A stretch of DNA of 64,000 bases. It comes from Gryllotalpicola daejeonensis. Its GTDB lineage: Bacteria > Actinomycetota > Actinomycetes > Actinomycetales > Microbacteriaceae. Position numbers and translations under genes: made by a program. The notes under the pieces are model-generated. The model was given only the letters and a program-made list of their open reading frames with translations. It had not been told where the DNA came from and ran no database searches. This document shows, piece by piece, positions 50,085-57,967 of this stretch; the first letter of the stretch is position 1; each line of letters starts with the position of its first letter. The stretch lies in the NCBI RefSeq assembly GCF_039538145.1, contig NZ_BAABBV010000001.1:2294001-2358000 (forward strand), read 5' to 3'.

Positions 50085-51167
50085 GTGAGTTCTGCGCCTG
50101 CCTCTTCCCGTCTGATCTCGGCCTATCGCGGCATCCGCCCCGAGGTGACGCCCGTGTGGTTCATGCGGCAGGCAGGCCGCTCACTGCCCGAGTACCACGA
50201 GGTGCGCCGCGGGCACACGATGCTCGCGTCGTGCCTCGACCCCGAGCTCGCGTCGGAGATCACCCTGCAGCCTGTCCGCCGGCACGGCGTCGACGCCGCC
50301 ATCTTCTACAGCGACATCGTGATCCCGCTCAAGCTCGCGGGCGTCGGCGTCGAGATCGTCCCTGGGCGCGGCCCGGTCTTCGAGAAGCCGGTGAGGACGG
50401 CGGCGGATGTCGCAGCCCTGCCCACCTTGACCGTCGACGACCTCGCGCCGGTGGCCGCCGGTGTGCGCCGCACGGTCGAGGGCCTCGCCGCGATCGGCGA
50501 CGGCTCTACCCCGCTGATCGGCTTCGCCGGGGCGCCGTTCACCCTCGCCGCCTATCTCGTCGAGGGCGGCCCGTCGAAGGAGCACCTCGCCGCGCGCACC
50601 CTCATGCACGCAGACCCCGACGCGTGGGCCGCGCTCATGCAGTGGGCCGCCGATGCCTCTGGGCTCTTCCTGCGCGCGCAGGTGCTGGCCGGGGCATCCG
50701 CCGCCCAGCTCTTCGACTCGTGGGCGGGGTCGCTGTCGCTGGCCGACTACGTGACCCACGTCGCGCCGGCCTCGGCGCGCGCGCTGTCGCACATCGCCGA
50801 CCTCGACGTTCCGAAGGTGCATTTCGGCGTCGGCACGGGCGAACTGCTTCCCGCGATGCGCGACGTGGGCGCCGACGTCGTGGGCATCGACTGGCGCATC
50901 CCGCTCGACGAAGGCGTGCGGCGCCTCGGCGGCGCGGTTCCCGTGCAGGGCAACCTCGACCCCGCGCTGCTGGCCGCGCCGTGGCCGGTGCTCGAGGCGC
51001 ACGTGCGCGACGTGCTGGCCCGCGGCAAGGCGGCCCCCGCGCACGTGCTGAACCTCGGCCACGGGGTTCCGCCCGAGACCGACCCCGCCGTGCTCACCCG
51101 CATCGTCGACCTCGTGCACTCACTTCCGCCGGTCGCCCCGACGCAGCCGGATGGAGACCCCGCGTGA
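50085..51167 (+). CDS. hemE: Uroporphyrinogen III decarboxylase
   Basis: HemE removes four carboxyls from uroporphyrinogen III to give coproporphyrinogen III. The signature PVWFMRQAGRSLPEYHEVR is near residue 25, with DAAIFYSDIVIPLKLAGVGV and IGFAGAPFTLAAYLVEGG following, and the C-terminal LNLGHGVPPETDP is also conserved. The start is GTG and no Shine-Dalgarno is seen. Its stop overlaps the next gene's GTG by four bases. It is the first gene of the rightward heme operon. Confidence 0.95.
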   Translation: MSSAPASSRLISAYRGIRPEVTPVWFMRQAGRSLPEYHEVRRGHTMLASCLDPELASEITLQPVRRHGVDAAIFYSDIVIPLKLAGVGVEIVPGRGPVFEKPVRTAADVAALPTLTVDDLAPVAAGVRRTVEGLAAIGDGSTPLIGFAGAPFTLAAYLVEGGPSKEHLAARTLMHADPDAWAALMQWAADASGLFLRAQVLAGASAAQLFDSWAGSLSLADYVTHVAPASARALSHIADLDVPKVHFGVGTGELLPAMRDVGADVVGIDWRIPLDEGVRRLGGAVPVQGNLDPALLAAPWPVLEAHVRDVLARGKAAPAHVLNLGHGVPPETDPAVLTRIVDLVHSLPPVAPTQPDGDPA

Positions 51168-52705
51168 GCGACGACCCGCGCGACTCCCTGAACCACCTCA
51201 TCAATGACGACCCCACGCGCGTCGTCATCATCGGCGGCGGCATGGGTGGCCTGGTCGCGGCGCGCGACCTGGCGCGCCCCGGCTTCGAGGTGGTGCTGCT
51301 CGAGGCATCCGACGAACTCGGCGGCTCGGTGCAGCGACTCGATCTCGACCTCGCCGACGGCACCAAGGTCACCGTCGACGCCGGCGCCGAGAGCTTCGCC
51401 ACCCGCGGCGGCCACGTCGCGAAGTTCATCGACGAGCTGCACCTGACCGACCAGGTCGTGCAGCCGAATCCGGCGGGGTCGTGGCTGCAGCTGCCGGGGA
51501 AGGCCGTGCCCACGCCGAAGGGCGGCATGCTCGGCATCCCCTCGACGCCGCTGGCGACCGACGTGATCGCCGCGATCGGCTGGCGCGGTGCGCTGCGCGC
51601 GTATCTCGATCGGATGCTTCCCCCGCTCAAGATCGGGCAGGAGCGCAACCTCGGGCGCCTCGTCTCACGGCGCATGGGCCGCGCGGTGCTCGAGAACCTG
51701 GTCGCGCCGGTGACGACCGGCGTGTACTCGGCCGACCCCGACCAGCTCGACGTCGCGGTCGCCGCCCCAGGCCTCAACCCCGCGCTCACCCGCACCGGCT
51801 CGCTCTCGGGCGCGGTCGCCGAGCTGCGCGCGGGCGGGCCGTCAAAGGCGGGCTCCGCGGTCGGGGGCATCGAGGGCGGCATGTGGCGGCTGGCGTACAC
51901 CGTCATCACCGATGCCCGCCGCCGCGGCGCCGAGCTGCGCACGGGCGCACGTGCGGTCGATCTCGAGCTCGCGGCCCCGCGGGTCGACTCGGCGCAGCCG
52001 AATGGAGGCCAAAGGCCGCGCTATCTCGTGCGCATCGCCGGGCAGGACGACCCCATCGAGGCCGACGCCGTGCTGATCGACGCACCCTCTGCCGAGGCGC
52101 TGCCGCTGCTGGCATCCGTCTCGTCTGAAATCGAGGCGCTCGCGCACGCGGACTGGCCGCAGGCGACCAGCGTCGAACTCGTCACCCTCGTGCTCGACGC
52201 GCCCGTCCTCGACGCCGCGCCGCGTGGAACCGGCCTGCTCGTGAGCGACCGGGTCGACCCCGAGTTCGCCACGGCGAAGGCGATGACGCACGTCACGGCG
52301 AAGTGGTCGTGGGTCGGCGAGCAGCTTCCGGCCGGCCGTCACGTGCTCAGGCTGTCGTACGGTCGCGCGGGCCGCGCGAGCGACACGGAGGCGATGACGG
52401 ATGCCGCCCTCCGCGCTCGCGCGCTGAGGGATGCCGCTGCCCTGACGAATATTCCGCTTTCGGAATCCATGGTGGTCGGGTTCGCCAGGGTGCGGTGGCA
52501 GAACGCCCAGCCGCTGGCCGCCGTCGGGCAGCGTGAACGGCTGACCTCGCTGCGTGCTGCGGTCGAGAAGCTGCAGGGCGTCGAGGTTACGGGCAGTTGG
52601 ATCGCGGGTACCGGCCTGGCATCCGTCATTCCACACGCGAGAGAGGCGGCGGCCCGCATCCGTGGGCTACGCTGGCGAAAGCTGACCGATTCAGACGGAA
52701 GCTGA
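51164..52705 (+). CDS. cgoX: Coproporphyrinogen III oxidase, HemY/CgoX type
   Basis: This FAD enzyme is named HemY or HemG in older usage. In Actinobacteria with ChdC it oxidises coproporphyrinogen III to coproporphyrin III. The N-terminal dinucleotide fold is VVIIGGGMGGLVAARDLARP, followed by GGSVQRLDLDLADG and GAESFATRGG. The 513 residues fit. The GTG start overlaps the hemE stop (GTGA). Residues about 273-282 (RVDSAQPNGG) derive from a family II repeat copy and lie in a surface region between strands. Confidence 0.9.
   Translation: MSDDPRDSLNHLINDDPTRVVIIGGGMGGLVAARDLARPGFEVVLLEASDELGGSVQRLDLDLADGTKVTVDAGAESFATRGGHVAKFIDELHLTDQVVQPNPAGSWLQLPGKAVPTPKGGMLGIPSTPLATDVIAAIGWRGALRAYLDRMLPPLKIGQERNLGRLVSRRMGRAVLENLVAPVTTGVYSADPDQLDVAVAAPGLNPALTRTGSLSGAVAELRAGGPSKAGSAVGGIEGGMWRLAYTVITDARRRGAELRTGARAVDLELAAPRVDSAQPNGGQRPRYLVRIAGQDDPIEADAVLIDAPSAEALPLLASVSSEIEALAHADWPQATSVELVTLVLDAPVLDAAPRGTGLLVSDRVDPEFATAKAMTHVTAKWSWVGEQLPAGRHVLRLSYGRAGRASDTEAMTDAALRARALRDAAALTNIPLSESMVVGFARVRWQNAQPLAAVGQRERLTSLRAAVEKLQGVEVTGSWIAGTGLASVIPHAREAAARIRGLRWRKLTDSDGS
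51982..52010. repeat. Dispersed repeat, family II, single arm inside cgoX
   Basis: GGTCGACTCGGCGCAGCCG followed by AATGGAGGCC is the complementary orientation of the copy at 7098-7126. It sits in frame in the cgoX gene and encodes RVDSAQPNGG. Confidence 0.75.
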
Positions 52706-52750
52706 GCTGGAAACCTAACGAAACCGAACGAGTAGATCGCGGGGGTGTCG

Positions 52751-53152
52751 ATGAAGGGCAAGCTGCTTTTCGTAACGGGGCTGGCCGTCGGTTACGTGCT
52801 GGGGGCACGGGCCGGCCGCAAGAGGTACGAGCAGATCGCGAGCGCCGCGAACAAGGTCTGGCAGTCGCCGGGCATTCAGAGGCAGGTGCACGCGGCACAG
52901 GACTACGCAGCCGCCCGCGTCGGAGATATTCCCGGTGCGGTATTCGATGGTGTTCGCAAGCTGACGAACGCGGCGATCGACCGTGCGCAGACGAAGACGA
53001 CGGGCAAGGCGCCGAACGGCTCGGGTTCCGGCTCGTCAAGGTCGTCGAGCTCGTCCAACTCGACCGCGCAGGCGGCACGCTGGGCAGCGGCCCGCGCCGC
53101 GACGGCGGAGTCAGACGCAGAGCTGCGGTCGACCGCGGAACCGCTGGACTGA
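52751..53152 (+). CDS. Small membrane-anchored YtxH-like protein
   Basis: The protein starts with a single hydrophobic helix (KLLFVTGLAVGYVLGARAG) followed by RKRYEQ and a polar Ser/Gly/Ala-rich tail. This YtxH-like arrangement is frequent in actinobacteria, and its role is unknown. The ATG at 52751 is preferred to the GTG six bases earlier because of spacing to GGGGGTG. It is the first of three small envelope genes placed between cgoX and chdC. Confidence 0.7.
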   Translation: MKGKLLFVTGLAVGYVLGARAGRKRYEQIASAANKVWQSPGIQRQVHAAQDYAAARVGDIPGAVFDGVRKLTNAAIDRAQTKTTGKAPNGSGSGSSRSSSSSNSTAQAARWAAARAATAESDAELRSTAEPLD

Positions 53153-53162
53153 TCGGCTGAAC

Positions 53163-53561
53163 ATGGCACAGGGGGCACGTTCTCTTCCGGAGCTCATCAG
53201 TGAGCTTCCGCAGCTGTTCATGGCGCTCGTTCGCGCCGAGGTCAACCAGCTCAAGTCCGAGCTCACCGCGAAGGCCAAGGTCGCGGCGGTCGGCATCGCG
53301 ATGTTCTTCGGCGCCCTGCTGCTGCTTCTGCTGTTCGTTCCGGTGCTCATCGCCGCGGCGATCCTCGGCTTCAGCACGATCGTCGCGCCGTGGCTCGCGG
53401 CGCTCATCGTCGCAGGCATCCTCTTGGTCCTCATCGCGATCCTCGCGATCATCGGCATCGTCTTCTTCAAGAAGATCGGGTCGGCAACCCCGAAGAACAC
53501 CATCGACAGCGTCAAGAACGACGTCGACGCCGTGAAGGGAGTCGGCGACTATGACGAATGA
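53163..53561 (+). CDS. Phage-holin-family (DUF1469) membrane protein
   Basis: This 132-residue protein has a helical N-terminus (LPELISELPQLFMALVRAEV) and two hydrophobic helices (FFGALLLLLLFVPVLIAAAI, then IVAGILLVLIAILAIIGIVF). It matches the actinobacterial holin-superfamily/DUF1469 type, which is not known to lyse cells and sits next to DUF3618. Residues at the C-terminus (NTIDSVKNDVDAVKG) are polar. It overlaps the DUF3618 start by 11 bases. Confidence 0.8.
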   Translation: MAQGARSLPELISELPQLFMALVRAEVNQLKSELTAKAKVAAVGIAMFFGALLLLLLFVPVLIAAAILGFSTIVAPWLAALIVAGILLVLIAILAIIGIVFFKKIGSATPKNTIDSVKNDVDAVKGVGDYDE

Positions 53562-53820
53562 GTACACCGGCCGGTCGGCCCACCGCGTGGGCCCGGTCAG
53601 CGGGCACAGCGTCGGTCAAGAGACCGAGGTCGAGCGCGCCCGGGCCGAGCTCGTCGCAGCGCTGACTGAGCTCGAAGACAAGGTCAACATCCCGAAGCGG
53701 ATTCGCCGACTGCGCGAAGAGGACCCGAACAAGTTCCTCGCGGGGGTCTCAGCGGTCGGCACCGTTGCCGCAGGCATCATCGCGCTGAGCGTGACGCTGC
53801 TGGTCCGCCGCCGGCACTAG
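53551..53820 (+). CDS. DUF3618 membrane protein
   Basis: This 89-residue protein has the DUF3618 pattern: EVERARAELVAALTELEDKV, then IPKRIRRLREEDPNKFLAGV, and a single membrane helix (VAAGIIALSVTLLVRR) at the C-terminus. Its function is unknown, but it is regularly paired with the holin-like gene. It ends the small-gene trio that interrupts the heme cluster. Confidence 0.85.
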   Translation: MTNEYTGRSAHRVGPVSGHSVGQETEVERARAELVAALTELEDKVNIPKRIRRLREEDPNKFLAGVSAVGTVAAGIIALSVTLLVRRRH

Positions 53821-53833
53821 TCACCACCGGGCA

Positions 53834-53921
53834 CACCACACTCACAAGCCGTCGCCACTTCCGGTTGCCTCCGAGGTTCGTAAAGGGCCGAAAAGTGGCG
53901 ACGACTTGAGTCTGGTGGGTG
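53834..53921. repeat. Long imperfect inverted repeat between converging genes
   Basis: Arm 1 (53834-53860) is CACCACACTCACAAGCCGTC then GCCACTT. Arm 2 (53893-53921) starts AAGTGGCGACGACTTGAG and ends GGTGGGTG. The arms are about 80% complementary with a 32-base loop. The element fills the gap between the converging DUF3618 gene and a minus-strand gene. It could act as a bidirectional terminator. Confidence 0.6.
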
Positions 53922-53927
53922 GGAAAA

Positions 53928-54200
53928 CTATGCCGCGCGGGACTGGGCCTGCTGGGCCTTGCGCTTCCACGAGACGATCAGGGCCTCGAGCTGCGCGTTG
54001 CTGAACGACGACGGGTGGTTCGCCAAGGCCTCCGCGAACTCTTGGCGCTCGGCCGCGGACAGGTTCCTGCTCCACGGGAAGGTGATCAGCATCTGCTCCT
54101 GACCGGTCAGGTGCTCGACGAATTCGGTGTTCTTGCGGCGGCGGCTGCGACGAGGAACCCTCGGCGCTCCGCCGGTCTTCGGGGTGCGCTCAGTGCTCAT
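53928..54200 (-). CDS. Basic hypothetical protein inside the heme cluster
   Basis: This 90-residue protein is rich in Arg/Lys near its start (APRVPRRSRRRKN), followed by an acidic/helical middle (TEFVEHLTGQEQMLI, SRNLSAAERQEFAEALANHP) and a Gln/Lys tail. It is probably cytoplasmic. I do not recognise the family. The ATG at 54200 (MSTERTPKTG) was chosen over an upstream one because residues before it look random. It is the only gene of the segment on the minus strand between cgoX and chdC. Confidence 0.55.
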   Translation of the reverse strand: MSTERTPKTGGAPRVPRRSRRRKNTEFVEHLTGQEQMLITFPWSRNLSAAERQEFAEALANHPSSFSNAQLEALIVSWKRKAQQAQSRAA

Positions 54201-54346
54201 AACAGTGGAAGTAACGCTCCAATGCGTGCTTTTATTCGATGGATGCCCCGAGTGGGCCGTGCGCACACTCAGAGTTACCCGAATGTGATGCCCGGCAAGG
54301 CCCCCCGATTTTTCAACAGTGCCCCCTGAGGGAGAGACTGGAAGCC

Positions 54347-55090
54347 ATGACGAACTCGGCCGCTCCGGGGGCGGCATCCGCTCCGACTCCCGACGACGCA
54401 GCCGACCAGACCCCAGTCCAGCCCGATGGCTTCACGCTGTGGGTGGTCCTGCGCCGCGACCCGGCACGCCCGGCTCTCGAGGCGGCTGCGGCGCAAGCAT
54501 CCGTTCAGGAAATCGACCGAGTCGTCGAGAACGCGGCCGCGCGCGGCGTCACGCTGCGCGGCTTCTACGACGTGTCGGGCCTCAAGGCCGACGCCGACCT
54601 CATGTTCTGGATCTGGGGCCCGGTGCCCGAAGACCTGCAGGCCGTCGCGCGCGAGCTGCGCCGCACCGCCCTGCTCAAAAACCTGCTCCCCACGTGGAAC
54701 GCCATGGGCGTGCACCGCGCGGCCGAGTTCAACAAAGCCCATGTTCCGGGATTCCTTCGCGGCAAAGACGCCAAGCAGTGGATCACGGTCTACCCCTTCA
54801 ACCGCAGCTACGACTGGTACCTGCTTCCTGATGAGGATCGGCGGCGCATGCTGGCCGATCACGGCCGCAAGGGTGCGGCGTTCAGGGGCGTGCTGGCCAA
54901 CACGGTCGCCGCGTTCGCGCTCGGCGACTACGAGTGGCTGCTGCCGATGGAGGCCGACGAACTGTCGGATCTCGTCGACATGATGCGTGAGCTGCGCTAC
55001 ACAGAGGCGCGCCTGCACGTTCGTGAAGAGGTGCCGTTCTTCACCGGCCGACGCATCGTCACGGCGGAAATCCCGGAGGTTGTTTCTTGA
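54347..55090 (+). CDS. chdC: Coproheme decarboxylase
   Basis: ChdC (formerly HemQ) converts iron-coproporphyrin III to heme b with hydrogen peroxide. It is the last step of the coproporphyrin-dependent pathway. The protein has 247 residues and a chlorite-dismutase-type fold. Tyr149 in ITVYPFNRSYDWYLL is the radical Tyr position, and His172 in LADHGRKGAAFRG is the likely proximal ligand. The N-terminal 25 residues are Ala/Pro-rich and disordered. The presence of ChdC identifies the pathway. It overlaps cpfC by four bases. Confidence 0.93.
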   Translation: MTNSAAPGAASAPTPDDAADQTPVQPDGFTLWVVLRRDPARPALEAAAAQASVQEIDRVVENAAARGVTLRGFYDVSGLKADADLMFWIWGPVPEDLQAVARELRRTALLKNLLPTWNAMGVHRAAEFNKAHVPGFLRGKDAKQWITVYPFNRSYDWYLLPDEDRRRMLADHGRKGAAFRGVLANTVAAFALGDYEWLLPMEADELSDLVDMMRELRYTEARLHVREEVPFFTGRRIVTAEIPEVVS

Positions 55091-56193
55091 CCGACCACGT
55101 GAGTGATCACCCCTATCCGTTCGACGCGATCCTGCTGTCGAGCTTCGGCGGCCCTGAGGGCCAGGACGACGTCATCCCCTTCCTGCGCAACGTCACCGCC
55201 GGCCGCGGCGTGCCAGACGAGCGCCTCGAAGAGGTCGCGCACCACTACCGCCACTTCGGTGGCGTGAGCCCGATCAACGCGCAGAACCGCGCGCTCAAGG
55301 CGGCGCTGGAGGGTGAGCTGAGCAAGCGCGGCATCGCGCTGCCGGTGTACTGGGGCAACCGCAACTGGGCGCCGTATTTCAAGGATGCCGTCGCCGAAGC
55401 CGCCGCGAACGGGCACACCCGCTTGCTCGGCCTCGTGACGAGCGCCTACACGAGCTACTCGGGCGTCGGCCAGTACCGCGAGGACTTCGAGAAGGCGCTC
55501 GCCGACAATGGGCTGACCGAGACGGCATCCGTCGACCGCATCCGCGAGTATTTCGATCACCCCGGCTTCGTCACGCCGCTGATCGAGGGCACGCAGGCGG
55601 CCGTGAAGAGACTGACGGATGCCGGGCACGCGGCGCCCCGCATCGAGATCCTCTTCTCCACCCACTCGATTCCGACCGCCGCCGCGAAGGCCTCCGGCCC
55701 CGAGTTCGGCGAGCACGGCGCCTATGAGGCGCAGCACCTCGCCGTCGCCGAGGTCATCTCGAAGGCTGTCAATGAGGCCGCGGGCGCCGAGGTGCCGTGG
55801 AAGCTCGTCTACCAGTCGCGCTCGGGCGACCCGCGTGTGCCGTGGCTCGAGCCGGACATCAACGACGTGATCGCCGACCTGCACGACGAAGGCACGGCCT
55901 CGGCCGTGGTCGTGGTGCCGTTCGGCTTCGTGAGCGACCACATGGAGGTGCTCTGGGACCTCGACAACGAGGCGAAGGAGAGCGCCGCAGAGGCCGGCCT
56001 CGCCTTCGAGCGCGTGCCGACCTCGGGAGTGCACCCGGCGTTCGTCGCGGGCCTCGTCGACCTGATCGTCGAGCGCCTCGAGAACACGCCGGTCGAGCAG
56101 CGCCCGCACCTGACGGCGCTCGGCCCGTGGCCCGACCACGAGACGGTCGGCGCCTACATCGCGCGCGAAACCGCTGAGGCCGCCGCGCGATGA
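55087..56193 (+). CDS. cpfC: Coproporphyrin ferrochelatase, cysteine-free
   Basis: CpfC (HemH) inserts Fe2+ into coproporphyrin III. ILLSSFGGPEGQDDVIPFLR near residue 20, and the metal-binding His193 in EILFSTHSIPTAA, mark the family. The protein has 368 residues and no Cys at all. In mycobacterial relatives a Cys lies in SGCxQYRED; here the equivalent reads SGVGQYRED. So a [2Fe-2S] cluster is probably absent. The start codon is TTG at 55087, overlapping the chdC TGA, with GGAGG seven bases before. A GTG at 55099 is less likely because of spacing. Confidence 0.9.
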   Translation: MTDHVSDHPYPFDAILLSSFGGPEGQDDVIPFLRNVTAGRGVPDERLEEVAHHYRHFGGVSPINAQNRALKAALEGELSKRGIALPVYWGNRNWAPYFKDAVAEAAANGHTRLLGLVTSAYTSYSGVGQYREDFEKALADNGLTETASVDRIREYFDHPGFVTPLIEGTQAAVKRLTDAGHAAPRIEILFSTHSIPTAAAKASGPEFGEHGAYEAQHLAVAEVISKAVNEAAGAEVPWKLVYQSRSGDPRVPWLEPDINDVIADLHDEGTASAVVVVPFGFVSDHMEVLWDLDNEAKESAAEAGLAFERVPTSGVHPAFVAGLVDLIVERLENTPVEQRPHLTALGPWPDHETVGAYIARETAEAAAR

Positions 56194-57146
56194 GTGACAC
56201 GATCCGCGTCGGCACGCGAGGAAGCGCCCTGGCGCTCGCGCAGAGCGGGCAGGCCGCGCGCGACCTCGCACGCGCCGCGGGTCTCGAGTTCGAGCTCGTT
56301 ACCGTCACGACGCACGGAGACACCTCGAAGGCGAACCTCGCGAGCATGGGCGGCATGGGCGTATTCGCCACCGAGCTGCGCGAGGCGCTGCTCGCCGGCG
56401 ATGTCGACGTGATCGTGCACTCGCTCAAGGACCTGCCCACGACGCCGTACCCGGGTCTCACGATCGCGGCGACGCCGAAGCGGGCGGATGCCCGTGATGT
56501 GCTCGTCGCCCGCGACGGGCTCACGCTCGCGACGCTGCCCGAGGGCGCCCGCGTGGGCACGGGCTCGCCGCGGCGCATCGCCGAGCTGAAGTCCCTGCGC
56601 CCCGACCTCGAGGTCGAGGCGAACTTCCGCGGCAACATCGACACCCGCATCGGGAAAGTCACGTCCGGCGAGGTCGACGCGGTGATCCTGGCTGCGGCGG
56701 GCGTCGACCGGCTGGAGAAGGCGGATGCTGTCACGGAGCGGTTCTCGCTGTCTGACTGGCCGACGGCGCCGGGGCAGGGGGCGCTCGCCCTCGAGGTGCG
56801 TGCGGACCAGGCATCCGATGGCACGGAATTCAGCCGCGCGCTGCAGAAGGGCCTCGCAAAACTCGACCACGCCACCACGCGCGCGACGGTGCGCGCGGAG
56901 CGCGACGTGCTGGCCGGACTCGAGGCGGGCTGCGCAGCGCCGGTCGCGACGACCGCCATCGTCGACGACGGCATGCTGTTCCTGACCGCGACGGTCTACG
57001 CGCTCGACGGCTCGACGTCGCTCACGGCGAGCCACGCCGCGGTGCTCGACTCGATGTCGGCGGTCGACCTGCTGAACACGGCCGCCGAGGTCGCGCAGCG
57101 CACGGTGGACGAACTGCTGGCCGGCGGAGCGAAGGACCTCGCATGA
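56190..57146 (+). CDS. hemC: Porphobilinogen deaminase
   Basis: HemC joins four porphobilinogens to hydroxymethylbilane. The N-terminus RVGTRGSALALAQSGQAARD is typical. Cys248 in LAGLEAGCAAPVAT carries the dipyrromethane cofactor. SLKDLPTTPYPGL and the Arg-rich segment GTGSPRRIAELKSLRPDL line the active site. The 318-residue length is normal. The ATG overlaps the cpfC TGA by four bases, and the stop overlaps the hemD ATG. Confidence 0.95.
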   Translation: MSDTIRVGTRGSALALAQSGQAARDLARAAGLEFELVTVTTHGDTSKANLASMGGMGVFATELREALLAGDVDVIVHSLKDLPTTPYPGLTIAATPKRADARDVLVARDGLTLATLPEGARVGTGSPRRIAELKSLRPDLEVEANFRGNIDTRIGKVTSGEVDAVILAAAGVDRLEKADAVTERFSLSDWPTAPGQGALALEVRADQASDGTEFSRALQKGLAKLDHATTRATVRAERDVLAGLEAGCAAPVATTAIVDDGMLFLTATVYALDGSTSLTASHAAVLDSMSAVDLLNTAAEVAQRTVDELLAGGAKDLA

Positions 57147-57931
57147 GCGAATCGCGACCGACGCCCGAGAAGCCGCTGGGCGGCTGGCGGGTGCTCGTGC
57201 CCCGCGGTGGTCCGTGGGGCGACACCGTGGCGGCCGACCTGCGCGCGCAGGGCGCTCAGCCGGTGATCGCACCCATGATCAACTTCGCGCCGGCGGCCGA
57301 CGGCGCTGTCGTGACGGCCGCGCTCGAGCGGCTCGCCGCCGGGGAGTACGACTGGGTCACCGCCACGAGCGCCACCACGGTCGACGTGCTGCAGAGCTAT
57401 CGCGCCGTGATCCCCGCGACGACGAAGGTCGCGGCGGTCGGCGAGACGACGGCTGCCGCGCTGGTCGCGGCGGGGTACCGCGTGGACTTCGTGCCCGATG
57501 AGAACAACTCCGCGAAGGGTCTGCTCAGCGAGTGGCCTGAGGCCACCGGAGGCGCCGCCGGGCTGCGGGTGCTGACCCTGCGCTCTGAGATCGCGAAGCC
57601 GACCCTCACCGAGGGGCTCGCGCACCTCGGGCACCATGTGGATGCCGTGGTGGCGTATCGCACCGTCGGCGTGCCTGTGGACGAGAAGATCGTGAATGAC
57701 GTGCGGGCTGGGAACATCAACGCCATCCTCGTGACGTCCGGGTCGGTGGCCGAGCAGGTGGCCGCTCAGCTCGGCCCGATTCCCGCGGGCACGCTCATCG
57801 CCGCGATCGGTCCGCAGACGGCACACGACGCCCGCGACTACGGCCTGACGGTGCACCTGATCGCGGCCGAGCGGTCGGCCGACTCGCTCATCGACGCCGT
57901 CGTGCAGGCATCCCGGTCGCGACGGCCGTAA
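57143..57931 (+). CDS. hemD: Uroporphyrinogen III synthase
   Basis: HemD cyclises hydroxymethylbilane with ring-D inversion. The family is weakly conserved in sequence. Landmarks are WRVLVPRGGPWGDTVAADLR at the N-terminus, WVTATSATTVDVLQSY, AAVGETTAAALVAAGY and VTSGSVAEQVAAQLG, and the TAHDARDYGLTVHLIAAE end. The 262-residue product is a single-domain enzyme, not fused to a methyltransferase. It is the last gene of the unbroken hemC-hemD pair before hemB. Confidence 0.88.
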   Translation: MSESRPTPEKPLGGWRVLVPRGGPWGDTVAADLRAQGAQPVIAPMINFAPAADGAVVTAALERLAAGEYDWVTATSATTVDVLQSYRAVIPATTKVAAVGETTAAALVAAGYRVDFVPDENNSAKGLLSEWPEATGGAAGLRVLTLRSEIAKPTLTEGLAHLGHHVDAVVAYRTVGVPVDEKIVNDVRAGNINAILVTSGSVAEQVAAQLGPIPAGTLIAAIGPQTAHDARDYGLTVHLIAAERSADSLIDAVVQASRSRRP

Positions 57932-57954
57932 GCGGGCGCCCAGGCGCACCGGAA

Positions 57955-57967
57955 TAGGCTCGAACAC
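57955..57967 (+). promoter_or_regulatory. Leaderless promoter of hemB
   Basis: TAGGCT at 57955-57960 is seven bases before the GTG. This suggests hemB has a start of its own inside the cluster. Confidence 0.5.

Noticed and set aside
50045..51163. Open frame upstream of cgoX in the same frame
   Set aside because: It overlaps hemE completely and its residues are Arg/Ala-rich noise. The GTG at 51164 with a GTGA overlap is the natural start.
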